From Oikopleura dioica (taxonomy: Eukaryota; Chordata; Appendicularia; Copelata; Oikopleuridae), in assembly GCA_907165135.1 (NCBI GenBank), contig OU015567.1, positions 14,947,001-15,011,000 on the forward strand: a stretch of 64,000 nucleotides of DNA, given 5' to 3'. Under the pieces are notes generated by a model. It searched no databases and was not told the DNA's origin. It saw only the letters and a program-made list of their open reading frames with translations. A program made the translations under genes and the position numbers. Below, in pieces: positions 21,050 through 34,845 of this stretch (its first letter is position 1; each line of letters opens with the position of its first letter).

Positions 21050-21639
21050 CTCGTCATTTTTGAGCGGGCAATGAACTCGATAATGAGACGTAATAATGAG
21101 GCTTGTATTTCTCTGCCAAATGCGTTTCATTCGACATTTGCCACTTCCTCATCGCCAGATTTGAACGTAATTATGACAGCTTTAAAGCAAGTCAATTTGT
21201 CCTTGTCTCATGACTGTAGTTGATTGAGCCTGTGGGAATGCTCTGTCGCCTCAGGTGCGAGAAGGTACAAGCAAAACTTTCATCTCGATTAATGAATAAA
21301 CGCCAAGGCTAATATTTATTTGTGGCGCCGTAAATCCGAAACTGCATTACGATTTACAGTTTCACGCTCTGACAGTTTACGTCTAAACATTATTCACCCG
21401 CAAACACGTTCTGCTTTAGTTTTCTTTTTCGCGTTTTATTAGCATGCGACTTTGAGCATCTCTTCTCAATCATGGTCACTACAAGAGACAAAATCTATCG
21501 AAGCAAGAGTATTTCCAATTCGCCGAATTCTTTCGCCAGAGCTGGATTTATTCCTCGGGGAGAGTTCAAAAATTATTTTCTGAAATAATCCATTTAATCA
21601 ATTAATAAAATAGCTTCCACATATTAGCGGGCTAATAAT

Positions 21640-21922
21640 CTGGGCTCGGCAACATGTGTAGAAAGCCTGAGTCAGGGTCTAAAAGAACTGAAATGAAAAG
21701 CCGCGCAGCGGCTTTTAAGAACGAAGCCGCGAAGCGGCTTCGCTAGAATTTTGATAGGTTGCAACGATAATATTAGCAAAGCCGCTTCGTAAACCTATCG
21801 TTGCAACCTATCAAAATTCTAGCGAAGCCGCTTCGCGGCTTCGTTCTTAAGCCGCTGCGCGGCTTTTCATTTCAGTTCTTTAAGACCCTGACTCAGGCTT
21901 TCTACTCAGGTTGCCGAGCCTA
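21640..21922. repeat. Family A element with near-perfect palindrome and 9-bp target duplication
   Basis: GCTAATAAT flanks both sides (21631-21639 and 21923-21931). The element starts CTGGGCTCGGCAAC and ends GTTGCCGAGCCTA. Its arms are almost identical, pairing AGAATTTTGATAGGTTGC with its complement around a short loop, which suggests a recent insertion. Confidence 0.85.
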
Positions 21923-22401
21923 GCTAATAATTTCTTGAGGTCTATTTTGACGAATTCAATATTCCACTCAGAAATACCAGAAATATTTGTTAATTAAATT
22001 GGGGGCCCCTAATGTATTTGATAAAAAGCAATAATATCCTGATAGCGATCATAAAGCAGGCAATTACTTTCTCCTCAAGAGAAAGAGGAGTCTGAAAACT
22101 AATTAAAAAGGTTATCGTTATAACCGAGTTATCGCCTCATAGTTGAATTTTACATCTTCTGAGTGTGACAAAATTGAAGAAAATGAATTTATTAAACGCA
22201 AATAGTAGAACTCAATTTTTGTCATTCATTGCCCGAACTGAGTCCCCTTTAATCAACGATGATGAGTCTGGTCGCCGAGCGAGTCTGCCCAACAATGTTC
22301 TTCCAGAGAATTTTCTTTTGCGCCAGAAACCAATTCTTCCTCCAACAATCGAGGATGAAACTAGGAATCGTGTTTTCTCCTGTCTATTTTTTCCTTCGAC
22401 A

Positions 22402-22555
22402 ATCTTTGTCCAAAACCTGAGTCAGGATTTCAAAAACAGATTGAATTGGTAATTTTGGGGAAGCCGCTTTGCGGCTTCGTTTTAAAAAGCCGCGTAGCGG
22501 CTTTACATTAGAGCTCTTTCAAAATCTGACTCAGGTTTGCGACACAGGTTTTCGA
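22402..22555. repeat. Family A inverted repeat
   Basis: AAAACCTGAGTCAGG lies at the left, CTGACTCAGGTTTGCGACAC then AGGTTTTCGAGC at the right, with two GCGGC stems. It lies inside or next to the 5' part of the CDK gene. Confidence 0.7.
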
Positions 22556-23182
22556 GCTTACCTCACTACTGGGAGATACCAGTAGCTCAATGCTTGACAA
22601 TCAGAAATTACTAAAAATCAAGCACCGAATCGTTCCCTTGTTCAATATCCACCTGCTATGTTCTTTTAACGAGATAGCTAGTGCAAGTATTTTAATATTC
22701 GAAAATGGTAGAGGGCTGCAAAAATTATGCGAGAATAGTGAGTAGTTACCAATCAGCAGAAGAAGCTCTTTATGAGCGACTTAAAAATTAGCCTGTCAAT
22801 CCACCGATCGAAAATAAGTTATCGCCAATAATTCGACCAGTAGCTACAAACAAAAATAATAAATAAATATTCAAAAGTTTCCCTGGCAAATATTTGAATC
22901 TGAGAATTGATAATTTTTCGCGCGATAAGGCGCACTTGTCGTCTCCTGTCTGAATCCAGCTTTCCTTCATTTGTCAAATCGCGATTTCTTTCTCCCTAAA
23001 ACCCGAGCGTTATGGCATTTACCAAAATTAGAAAAAGAACGGACGCTCCGAAATCGATCTCGAGGGCAACATTCGTATTGCTCCCCCAAATCGTGTTCGA
23101 AGAATTGAATTTAAGGATTAGTACATTTTCATGAAAACATTCAAAAGTAATATAATGGCGCAAAAGAGCCGTCTCCTGAGAG

Positions 23183-24843
<1,661 letters not shown>

Positions 24844-24899
24844 TTTACAATTGTTCTGTTCTTCCGTTTCTATGTCTATTTGAAAATATACAAATCCGA

Positions 24900-25800
24900 A
24901 AACACTTAAACACCAGCTGACCTTTATTCTTCGAATCAATGAGAGTGTCTTAAAAAGTAGCAGATTTAGAAATATAAAACTCTATGAATATCCTCTTATG
25001 GTTACGGTAGTTGACTTAAAGCCGATAATGAGACAACCACGAGAAAAATCAATCTGGGCTGAGTATATTTCAATTTCAGTGCTTCTATAAAATAGATAAT
25101 ATGGTTGAAACCTGCCACTTTCAAACCTGTGTCTGCACTTATCGCGAGCAGAAGGAACGAAGGAGTGTGTTTTTATAAAGAGACAGTACCGTAAAAACCG
25201 AAGAGAAAGGGTTTGAACGTATTTCTATTGATCAAAAAATCCCTGTCTTTTTTTATAATGGAGAAATCAATTTCGTTATTACCGCAATAATTAAAGCTAA
25301 AAGCTTATTAAAAAGTCTGCAATGTTAGCCTTTCAATTTAATTTTGGAGAAAAATTGTTTAATGGTAGATCAAGAGAAAACCTCATATTAAAAAATAAGT
25401 TTCTGAAGGCATAAAAATTTTATCTGAAAGCTACTGACAAAAAGGTAAACAACTTTGACAAAGGAGACATCCCTTATCTGTCGAGATTTAGACAGGGAGA
25501 AGTCTTACCGTCAGTGAAGGTCTGCCTAGTTTTGAAAAAATATAAGACCGTTTCAATTTTGTTATGAAACTGTATTTAAAATGTTCCAAGCGTAATAGTG
25601 TCGTCGGACTATAAAATTGGTTCCGTGGCGGTCTGAAAAAGACAGCACGATGCTCTAGCGTTAATATTTAAATTTGAATCTGCGAGCGACATGGGTTCCC
25701 CATCCATGATGAGTCCCAACATTTGCACAATCAAGGAAAACTATCAGAACACTATTTAGAGCAGAAATCTTGAACATACGACGACACGTGACAGAGATTC
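24900..25800. other. Gap without recognised gene
   Basis: Downstream of the CDK stop I see no family A ends, RNA genes or exon chains up to the next ORF at 25808. Confidence 0.5.
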
Positions 25801-25807
25801 ATTTCTA

Positions 25808-26483
25808 ATGGACGGCTTTCTGGATATTTTCAAAAAAGTAGAGACAGACAAAGAATACAGTAATTGGTTCTTTCTGGTTCTATGGGTAAGTTCTTGTTTT
25901 TCATTTACATGCGACAAATTGATCGCTCTTCTTGTATTCTTCTTTTCAAAGAGCTATTTTCACTCATTTCTAGTGCGGTCAAAAATTTTACTCCAAGAAT
26001 TTTATGACAGAAAATTTTAAAAACATAAATAGTGAAGTGAACAAAGCTTCGAAAATCGTCAAGTAAAATGAGGTAGATAAGTCGACTTTTAAACAAAATA
26101 ATGAAATAGTCTGGAAGTCAGTCGGATAAATGACAAGAACCACATATCCAAACTAAGAGAGCCCTTGGGTACTACAGAGTGCTCTCAAAGTAGAACATTC
26201 CAAATCCAAGAGAAGTTTCCTCATGAACCGTTTCCAAAAACAAGCACCTAATGTCTTATTCTTGATTGAAACAGCGATGTATTTTCAGTTCGCTGTAATG
26301 ATGACAGTAATAACGGTCTGTTTCTGGCGTATTTGTTGCTTTGTGCTTATCCTGACACCACCACCGACCGCTTATCCTTCTCCGGAAATCATTGCCCCGC
26401 CAAGACATCACTCACTTCCCGCTCGGTTTTCTTCAAAGAGAAACAAGTGGACCTCCGATTCAAGAAGAATATCAATCGTGTAA
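25808..26483 (+). CDS. Small single-pass membrane protein, family unknown
   Basis: Two exons (25808-25885 ending at a strong GTAAGT donor; 26289-26483 after TTTTCAG) join in phase 0 to give 90 aa. A short acidic/basic head (MDGFLDIFKKVETDKEY) leads into a long hydrophobic, Trp/Cys-containing segment at about residues 20-50. A Pro-rich juxtamembrane stretch (LTPPPTAYPSPEIIAPP) follows, then a basic Ser-rich tail ending RRISIV. PTAYPSP resembles adaptor- or SH3/WW-binding sequence, and the last residues could be a PDZ ligand. I know no matching family. The splice join across the membrane segment is the main support. Confidence 0.5.
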
Positions 26484-26797
26484 CTTGTATCTACTGTTCA
26501 ACTTTCTGCACTCAACATTCCTCTACATTCTTGTTAGAAAAAATACACACTTCAATGCGAGTTAAATTTGACCATGTTTCCGTTATTTATTAAATATTGA
26601 ACTCAAACGATATCTTTTTAGTTGAACAGTCGATAAACGGTCACTTGAGTACCTGTAACGCCGGACAGACAGAGATATAATGTCACATATTTAGTAAATA
26701 TTAATAGGGAGAGGGAGGAAGATTTAGTACATTATACAGTAATCTAGATGTATATTCGAGTGCTTCTCGAGACGCAAAGTGTCGATTTCGCGGTAAA

Positions 26798-29253
26798 CTA
26801 AGAGCTCACTGAAATATTACCGAGGTTGATAGATTGCATGCAAATTTGCGTTAACGCGTCCCCTTCAATCAGATATTCAGGACATGGGTTGTACGCATCG
26901 AAAGTTGTTGGCAAACCACCGAATAATAGAATAGCCACGGAAGACAAGAACGCGCCGATCAGGGACAGCGGAAGGCCAACCTTGACCATGTCCAGCATTG
27001 ACAGATATCCTAAGAATAAAATATGACTCTCATTTAGCTCGCTGTTTTGTTTACCATATTCAAAGACAACAGCGTTCGGAGGAGTCGAGACGGGCAGCGA
27101 GAAAGCAAAAGAGACAGCGGCCGTGCTTGGAATCAAAATAAACATCGGATTGATGTTCAGATTCTCGGCCATGTCGCAGAGGATCGACGCGAAGATGGTC
27201 ATGGTCGATGAGTTGGAGGTCACTTGAGACATGAGGTTAATCGTCAGGCAACAAACGAGCACCATCAGATAGGATGGAAGACCCTTCAGCGCTTGCATTT
27301 TTAACCCAACAAATTTGCCAAGTCCTACAGTATTAGTATTAAAACTAAGTATTCGAGGGTGAGAATAACCTGAGGAAGTGATCCCAGAGGCCATGGCGAA
27401 ACCGCCGCCGAGGAGAAAAATAACTCCCCAGGACATTTTCGAAGCCATTTGCTTCCAAGTGACGAGCGGTTTTGAGATTATGAATTTGCCATTTTCGTCG
27501 CGTTGGAAAGGTTTTTCAGCGGGCAGCAAGAAGAGCAAGAATGCGACGAAAAGGGCCGCGGAAGCGTCGCTTGGATAGCCAGATTTGAAAAATTGGGACC
27601 AGCCAGTTCCAGGTCCACCAGGCGCACGAGTTAGCCAAAGAGTTAGGAGCAAGAAGAAGCATTTGATGATCATTTTTTCGGCAAAGGTGACCTCTCCAAG
27701 CGCAGCATATTGGTCCTTGATAATTTTCGACGTCTCCCTTGCTTGTTTTTCTTGATCGACCTTGTGCGACTCTGAAAGATCGGGCTTATGACCTTTTCAA
27801 AGTGTTTTTGAAATACCGCTGTCTCGCAAAAAGACAAAGACAAGGACCACCCAGGTAATAATCGTCATAAGAACAGATAAGGGAGTGGCGAACGAGGCCC
27901 AATTGACGAAGTTGACAGAAAATTTGTAACGCTCGTCTGCTGCCTGCGCGGCGATAAGGTTGGGACCAGTGCCAGTCAGCATTCCAACCCCGCCAATTGA
28001 TGCGCAGTAAGCGATTCCGAGCATAAGGGCCTTGCACAATCCTTGAAAATTCATCTTAATTTTGAGTACTGAACACAATTCTTACCTAGAAGCATTCGCT
28101 TTTTAATTACTGTCTCTTCTGTGCCACTTGGTACAATCTTCGCTTTCTCCTGGATCAAATTTGAGGTTTCACCTTGATCCGAGGGTTCTTTTGAGGAATC
28201 ATCTTCAATCGCATCTTCTAACTGGTCGAGAACAGCTTGAAATTAAAATTTGAGCCCTTTTTAATGGAACATCGAAACTCTTGAATATTCACAAATTCTA
28301 TCTCAAAGTTGATTCAAACCGCTTATCCTTTGCAAATTTAATTTGATTGGCGCCTTTTTGATTGAACTGCTCGGTTTCATACCTTTTGCGATCGGCACCA
28401 TCATCGCGGTCGTGGCGACATTTGACATCCACATGGAAATGAAGCTCGTTGTCGCCATGAAACCGGCGAGGAGGTAAGATGGCTTGCTTCCAACTTTCGT
28501 AAGAACCCATAACGCAATTCGTTTGTGAAGATTCCAGACTAAAGATAAACATTCATAATCAAAAGAGTAAATCTAGCTAGCAACCTTCGATAGATATAGC
28601 AAGAGTGAGGCCTCCCAGAAAGAGCACAATGACATCCTTAAAATACGAAGCGCAGATTTTTTTCGCAGGGACGATCCCAAGGAGTGGGTAAGCAAAAAGC
28701 GGAATCAAGGCGGTAGCACTGAGGGGAGCTGCTTCGAAGCACCAAAAAACAACCATGACGGCGACGACATACGCGCACTGAAAGTTCAAGTTGACGCCAG
28801 AGAAAACAAGGGCCGGTCAATTAGACTCAATTGTCAAATTGAAATACCTTGAACATAACGGGCTGCGGAGGAATGTCCACCCCATTGTTGTTGGCGTCAC
28901 CAAACACGGAGGAACAAGCTTCCTGTCCGAACAGCTCACAATAGAGTTCTTCTCCCAGCGCGTCTTTTTCATTTGCGAATAGTAAGGGCATAAACAGAAG
29001 TGGTGCTTTTTGGAGGCTTTATTTTTGGCAAAAGATTCTAGGGTTGTTAATTGAATTATGAAGAAACCGGGAATATAATATTTTAAAAGCTTTAATATTC
29101 ATTTCTACCGATGAGATCGGGTTCAATTATGAATTATAATCATCATCTTGGTATTATCTCTACTGGGTTGTGGACACCACTTGAATCGATAAAAGCCTTT
29201 CCTAGTAAAACCACGAGACTGCTTTTGTAGGCGAGGAGGAATTCCTTGATCAT
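26798..29253 (-). CDS. SLC13-family Na+/di- or tricarboxylate carrier
   Basis: Nine exons (29253-29202, 29005-28848, 28777-28585, 28538-28383, 28235-28086, 28041-27817, 27792-27370, 27324-27055, 27009-26798) give 612 aa. Hallmarks: [26 protein letters not shown] (first SNT motif), [37 protein letters not shown] (second SNT motif) and [15 protein letters not shown]. Family role: plasma-membrane uptake of citrate, succinate or sulphate with Na+. Two oddities. Intron 1 is GA-AG (CTAG|GAAAGG...AAAAAG|CACC), restoring LLAPLLFMP. Between exons 6 and 7 the frame contains TGA at 27797-27799; skipping it needs a 24-nt intron (27793-27816, GT-AG), unusually short. Substrate cannot be read from sequence. 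Confidence 0.92.
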
Positions 29254-30182
29254 GATTCTCCTTCTCGATTTGATGGCTATTTGTAATTGTATTTCTCTGA
29301 TTTGCCTTTGGTTCTGGCTTGATTTCGTTTGGCGGCTGATACTAATAAATTAATCTTTCGAGGAAAAAAGGGGGCAAGATATTTTAAATCGTGACGGGTC
29401 GGGTTTGAACTCCCTGGGGAACTGATCACTCGGCTTTTCCCGAACAAAACAAAAGCGCGTAGTATTCTGTAGTATTCTGACTCACAGGAGCTAAAGAACG
29501 AGAACGAGCGACATCACTCGACCAGATCTGACGCAATTTTGCGACGAGGAAAAAGAAAACGTCGCATGTTCTAACTGTGACGATTTTCAAAGGATGTTTC
29601 GAAAGGGATCTCTTTGGGAATGTACTGTACCTTGACTGAATCTGTAGTCGTAAATTCCAAGGCTGAAGTAACTTGAACTCTCTCTTTTTATATTGAGCAG
29701 GCACTTGACCTGCGCTGATTAATGTCTAATTGTCAGAATACACAATAATGTATCCTCGACAAACTATTTTTTATGATAAGCTGGTTCAAACTGGCCCCAA
29801 ATGCAATTTCAAAACGTGAATTTTTGATTTTAATGAATAAAAAATTTATTTTTTTTTCATGTGTGGCAGATTTAAAGATGTACCGCTACAGATACAAAAT
29901 AAGGAGATAAACATGTGTCAGTAATGAAATATCTGTAATTATCCATCCGTGGGAGAGTGTCGCAAATATTCAGGGTGGGTTCTTTCTTTCGAAAAATGAT
30001 CTCGATGATTTCAGTAGCGTGGAGGAGCTTTAGACTTTCACGGTGAAGGTCACCGATTTCGAGTCTAATTGTAGGGTCACAACAGTATTCTAGCACTGCT
30101 GATTCAAGAATTAGAGTGGTCTAAAAGGGAGGACTCTCGGGAGGATAATATTTTCTGGGCTGTGGACTCCCTCTCCTTCTCC

Positions 30183-32014
30183 CTACCCAAAGATTGCCCC
30201 TACCCTAGATCGTGCAGGTTTTTTGTGACCCTTTCCTTCAGAGGCGACTCCAGTAATAGCAGGCAACAAAATCGAGGGGTGAATCTCACCGACTAATTCC
30301 TGTCGAACACGGGGCTTCTTCGTCGGGTACTCGTTTCTCCACTGATAGGGCAACTTTCGCGGAAGCTCCATTATACGGTACGGGCTCACTGAGATTCTGG
30401 ATTACGGAAGAATAGGAAGAATGATCTCTTACCGCTTATTTTCTCTCCGTCCAGTTCCCGGCCATTGTATTTGGTAATTGCGGCCATCGCTGCTGCTCGT
30501 TTCACAAACGTCACAATCGCTTCTCCACTGGTCTGGAGTCGCGCGTCTCGCACAGCTCCGATTGCGCAGAAGAGATCGACTAAATCCGATTCCGAGACAG
30601 ACGAGTTCAGATTCTCCACTTGCAGTCGGTATCTATCAAATCAACTTTTACATTCTAGCACTAAAAATCACGATTTACCCTTCAATCGGCGAATGGGAAT
30701 CTTCATCAGAGTCATGTTCGTCCTTCGCCGCAGATTTCCCCCGCTCTCCTGGCCGTCGAATAGGCACAAATGCCTCTTCCTCCTCGCTTTCTACAATTTG
30801 AAATATAGCCTGCATCAATTTCCAATTGAAAATACCTTCTTTGGTCGTTTTCTCCTTTCTGCTTCGCTTTTTGGGCGAAGGTTCGGCGTCCGAAGAATCC
30901 GAATCCATCTCAGCGACTTTCTTTCGACTCGCTCTCTTTCTCGATTCTAGCGCTGATCGTGCTTTCTTCTTCGTCTCCAAAACATCTAAGAAAACAGCTC
31001 AAAACGGGGAAACTACAGTTATGGCACACCATTCAAAGCACTCTTGTACAAGGCACGGTCTTCCTTCTTCTTTGCGGAGATCTTTCGCTTCGGCCGTTCG
31101 ATTTCTTCAGATTCAGAAGAGTCCGAATCAGAAGAATTGCGATTTGGCACAGTTCGTTTCAGGCTACCCCATTTTCTGTTTCCCTAAAAGGCAAATTTAG
31201 CGGAGATTCACTCGTTGTTTAATTGGGCAAATAAACCTGTGTAGAAAACCTGAGTCAGGGTCCTGAAAGAGCTCAGCTAAAAAGCCCCGTAGCAGCTTTT
31301 TTAACGAAGCCGCTTCGCGGCTTTCTAATTGAGAATCAACTAAAGATCTTTCAGGACCCTGAGTCAGGTTTCTATACAGGTTACCGAGCCCAGGTTAGTT
31401 TGAAAGCTTACAGATGACACATTGTCATTGGAAATTCTTCTTTTGAGAGAAACATTGTTGAGGTCGATTCCGAGGAGGCCGCTGGAATCGTTCTTCACCG
31501 ACAGTTTGAAATTTTCCAAGTTCGACTTGGAGAAAACAGCATTTTCTAAAAAAACAAATCAATTTTAAATCTTTGAAAAGCCGGTACTTTTCCGTGCTGG
31601 AGGATCGATCTCGTCACATCGCATTCCACCGGTGGAAACTCGGCGACCAGATGATCCGCTTCCAAGGCGGCTTTTCAAATCTCCACTGCTCGAGTTGTTT
31701 CTTTTTACCACTTGGACGATGCTGCCGGATTTGAGGCTCAATTGGGTTGGGTTCTTTTTAGTTCTGAAAAAATATTGTTTTGAAAAGTCTTTTGGCAATG
31801 AAACGTACATTTGTGTTTTGGAAACACGAGAAGTTGGTGTTGTTTTTCCTCCACCAAGATAGCCATTGATGAAATTGGCACCGAAAGCGCCTCCCGCCGG
31901 GCGAGAAGAAGGCTTAGTCGAGACGGATCTGTCGGATTCTGGAGCACGATCGTCGTGTTCCGAGGAGCGGTTGTTTTTCACGACTCCGCCGAGGCGAGAT
32001 TTTACTGAGACCAT
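30183..32014 (-). CDS. POLDIP3: POLDIP3/SKAR-like RRM protein
   Basis: Eight exons (32014-31809, 31763-31588, 31545-31412, 31183-31030, 30985-30836, 30790-30679, 30632-30433, 30388-30183) give 445 aa with all joins in frame. The N-terminal two thirds are basic and Ser-rich, with acidic Ser/Asp patches (SDSDSSESEE, ESEEEEAF) and KKRSRKEK-type nuclear signals. A single RRM follows: YRLQVENLNSSVSESDLVDL, FCAIGAVRDARL, IVTFVK and KYNGRELDGEKIS. LVDLFCAIGAVRDARL and the KYNxRxLDG end are closest to POLDIP3, next ALY/REF. Family role: nuclear mRNA-processing/export adaptor of the exon-junction pathway. Intron 3 hosts the family A copy at 31233-31393. The gene starts head-to-head with a small ORF 145 nt away. 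Confidence 0.8.
31233..31393. repeat. Family A inverted repeat in POLDIP3-like intron 3
   Basis: AACCTGTGTAGAAAACCTGA at the left, CCTGAGTCAGGTTTCTATAC and GGTTACCGAGCCCAGG at the right. It sits inside an intron with normal GT-AG borders (minus-strand donor GTAAGC at 31411). Confidence 0.8.
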
Positions 32015-32158
32015 TTCGATTTTCGATCAATCTTGAATGGACAATCGTTATTTTTCAATTTTCAAACGAGGATGGCACCAAAGAATTCGAATTCGACTCG
32101 GATTCGCGAAAGTGGCTATCTAGAAATATTAGAGGAGAAATTTACATAAAGCTCTCAA

Positions 32159-32446
32159 ATGAACGAAGAAAATAGAAGAAGACGGAAGAAGGAATTTCTT
32201 GAACTTGAAAATTTAAATTCTCTGCGAAAAGGCGTTTACAGAAAATTGCTGGACAACTCATTCTTTACCAGCGCGCTTATTGGCCCGCAGCCTGAAGCGC
32301 TTCTTTTTGAATTTACTGCTCTTCAAAAGTGGGCCTCTCGGATTTCGCAAATTTACGCTCCTTTCATCATGGCGATTATTTCCAAGATTATCCCATTAGC
32401 ATACGAGGAGAATATTTTCAGACTAAATAAATCAATCCGATTGTGA
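32159..32446 (+). CDS. Hypothetical 95-aa basic protein
   Basis: An intact ORF starts MNEENRRRRKKEFLELENLN and continues with a hydrophobic helix (YAPFIMAIISKIIPLAYEE). It begins 145 nt from the divergent POLDIP3-like start, so the gap could be a shared promoter. Composition looks like a real protein, but there is no family match and no second exon. Confidence 0.4.
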   Translation: MNEENRRRRKKEFLELENLNSLRKGVYRKLLDNSFFTSALIGPQPEALLFEFTALQKWASRISQIYAPFIMAIISKIIPLAYEENIFRLNKSIRL

Positions 32447-32507
32447 CTGGAGAATCTCAACTGGGAAAAGAACATCGATTAGAGTGCATTCGTTACAGTA
32501 ATCTATT

Positions 32508-34784
32508 TTATATTCTTGACAGTTGAAGAGTATATGCAGTAGCCATGAGATACCACGTGTTTAGCCTCATGTTTCTTGTAGTTTCATTCACCATCTTCAT
32601 TTTCACACCGTTTTCATTGTAAGCATGAGTTTGAGTTCGACTACAGTAATCATAATTGTGGATCTTCTCGGCGATTTCGAAGTACGGCTGCGTTTGTCTG
32701 ATACGAAGCACTGACTCCCATGACTGCTCGAACGCGGTGTTTTGAAGGACATATTCTCCATTTTCTATTCTGTCAATCGTCAACTGGTGGAAAACGACTT
32801 CACCGTCAGGCAACAAGCACACGCCAGTGGCAGTTACGGGCCGTTCGAAAACGAAATTTTCATTCAAATAAACTTCATTGAATTCACATATGGATTTGTC
32901 TGGCTTTGGTGCATCTTCGAAGCCGAGCATTCTGATAATTTCCCATCCAGACTCCATCAAATACGTTTTCTGGCAAACCCGTTTGAGTAACAATTCGATT
33001 TGGTTCTTTTGATTCTCATTTTCTTTCGCTCTTTTACATCATCGCTGGTCGGGTTAAGGCACAAGCCGACCATACTTCTTGGGTAAATAATCATAACCAA
33101 GACAGCCAGAATGTGCTCAACAGAGTGAGATCGATGCAGATCGACAAAACCAAGATCATTTTTCATCGCGTATCGTATCAAAACCGTCACTGATATCGGA
33201 ACACAGAGATTACTGTATTTCTGATCGAGGATATTTTGAGTGAGATTTTCCATGTCGATATTCACACATTTTGTCATGCTTTGTTTAATATCAGCCAGTT
33301 GACAAGACTTTGTGAGGGCTGAATCATCTAAGCAAAAATCAGAGCTTGCATCATCAAGACTTATGATGTCTGTGAGCTTTCCAATGCACTTGTAGAAATA
33401 ATTAGCTAAATCTTCAGTATCGTGATTAACAACAGTTTCCTCTAAGATGCTTGCTCCGAAGTCCTTCGAAAAGAGTTATTTCGATTTGAATTTGAGGAAA
33501 ATCAGGAATACCTTCATGATTTCATTGATTCGATCCCGTTCATCCTCATTTATTGGTTTATAAAGCAGTGTCCATGCGGTTTTCCATTCACAGACGAAAA
33601 AATATGCAACAGCTTGGACAAATTTCCCTGCATCTCCCCCTGGCGTAAGCTGCCATTGTACTGCAAATCCTGGTGATCCAGCCGCTATAAACTAATATGT
33701 AAAAATCTTACACTAAGCCTTACCTAGAGCAACGTTGTGCCTAAATTTTGATCCCTTTCGTGTATATGATATATATACAGTATATCCCATTTGTCGGTAA
33801 CCGATCCGACCGGTTGTTTCGGTAACTAATCCAAAATCACAAATCCGTGGCTCATCACCAAGAAGTAAAAAGTTCTCGAGCTTTTTGTCATAATGGGCGA
33901 TACCAATGGAAAACAAGTAGTGAAACCCCTTGACGACTCCTTCAGCGATCCTCATTCGTTCTGATAGAATGAGCCAATTTTCTTTTAACAGAGGTCGGAT
34001 ATCTTGATCACATTTTTCCATGATTGTAAGCCACCCTATGCAATCTTTCTGTTCTCGATCGCAATAATGATAGAGCTCGATGTTTGCAAAGTTGCGAACA
34101 ACATTGTCGTGAAAGGGGATTTGGTAGTCATTCGCATTCTCTCGATCGATTACTTTTTCGTATTCTAAACCAAGATTTAACAAAATTTATTATTGACAAT
34201 GTCATTGACCTACCGTTTGACAAATGAATTTTCGAGGTAAACAAATTCTTGCTGAATCTGTTGGTGAATAAAAATGGGTCAAAAACCTGAACCCTAATTG
34301 CGTACTCAGTTTCGCCAAACTTTTGCGAAACAATCAATGCTTCTCCGCCTTGAGAGATCTTTCTTCGTTTCAATTTTTCATCAAGAATCCATTTTCCAGT
34401 TTCTTCCAACAACTCTGATCTGCCCAAGTAGACATTTTTCAGTGAAGGTTCGGACCTGATAATTTGCCTTTGAAATGCAGTCATGGCAAACTGACCAAGT
34501 TCTCTGTCCGCGTAATCATACAGCTTCACCAGATCTCCATCAAATTTACAGTATTGCCAGTGATACGCCCATTCATGATGCTCAAACTCCTGCCTATCAA
34601 TCGATGCGATCAACCGACATTTCTGACTTCTACTCGTCGTTCTCTCTAGCTTCGAGATAAATCCCGGTAGCCAATCCTCTATTTGCTCTCTTTCCAGCTC
34701 AGTCGGTTGTTCGATTTCTGAAGTGTCCGAGTTTCTGGAGTTCTCAGAACTTGAAGAATGGTAGCGCTTATATTTGGAAGTCAT
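32508..34784 (-). CDS. Divergent protein-kinase-like protein, possible pseudokinase
   Basis: Five exons (34784-34214, 34164-33724, 33684-33511, 33463-33038, 33005-32508) give about 700 aa; the end of exon 3 may be off by a base. The N-terminal ~130 residues are Ser- then charge-rich. A kinase fold begins near ISQGGEALIVSQ with YAIR in place of VAIK, so the ATP-binding Lys is Arg. The catalytic loop is HYDKKLENFL (HRDLKxxN with Arg to Tyr, Asp kept). The metal motif is DFGLV, and GSPGFA replaces the GTPxYxAPE segment. About 300 C-terminal residues have no recognised domain. Intron 4 is only 32 nt. The family within kinases is unclear; weak or absent catalysis is an inference from Lys to Arg and the lost APE. 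Confidence 0.7.
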
Positions 34785-34845
34785 CGCTATAGAAAAAAAA
34801 CTCTTGATTTTTCCCTGAGCGGTTGTTGCGACAGCCGTAATTTTT

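Noticed and set aside
29872-30096. Minus ORF with gene-like codons (EIGDLHRESLKLLHATEIIE)
   Set aside because: Could be a real exon, but nothing upstream or downstream joins it and no family is recognised.
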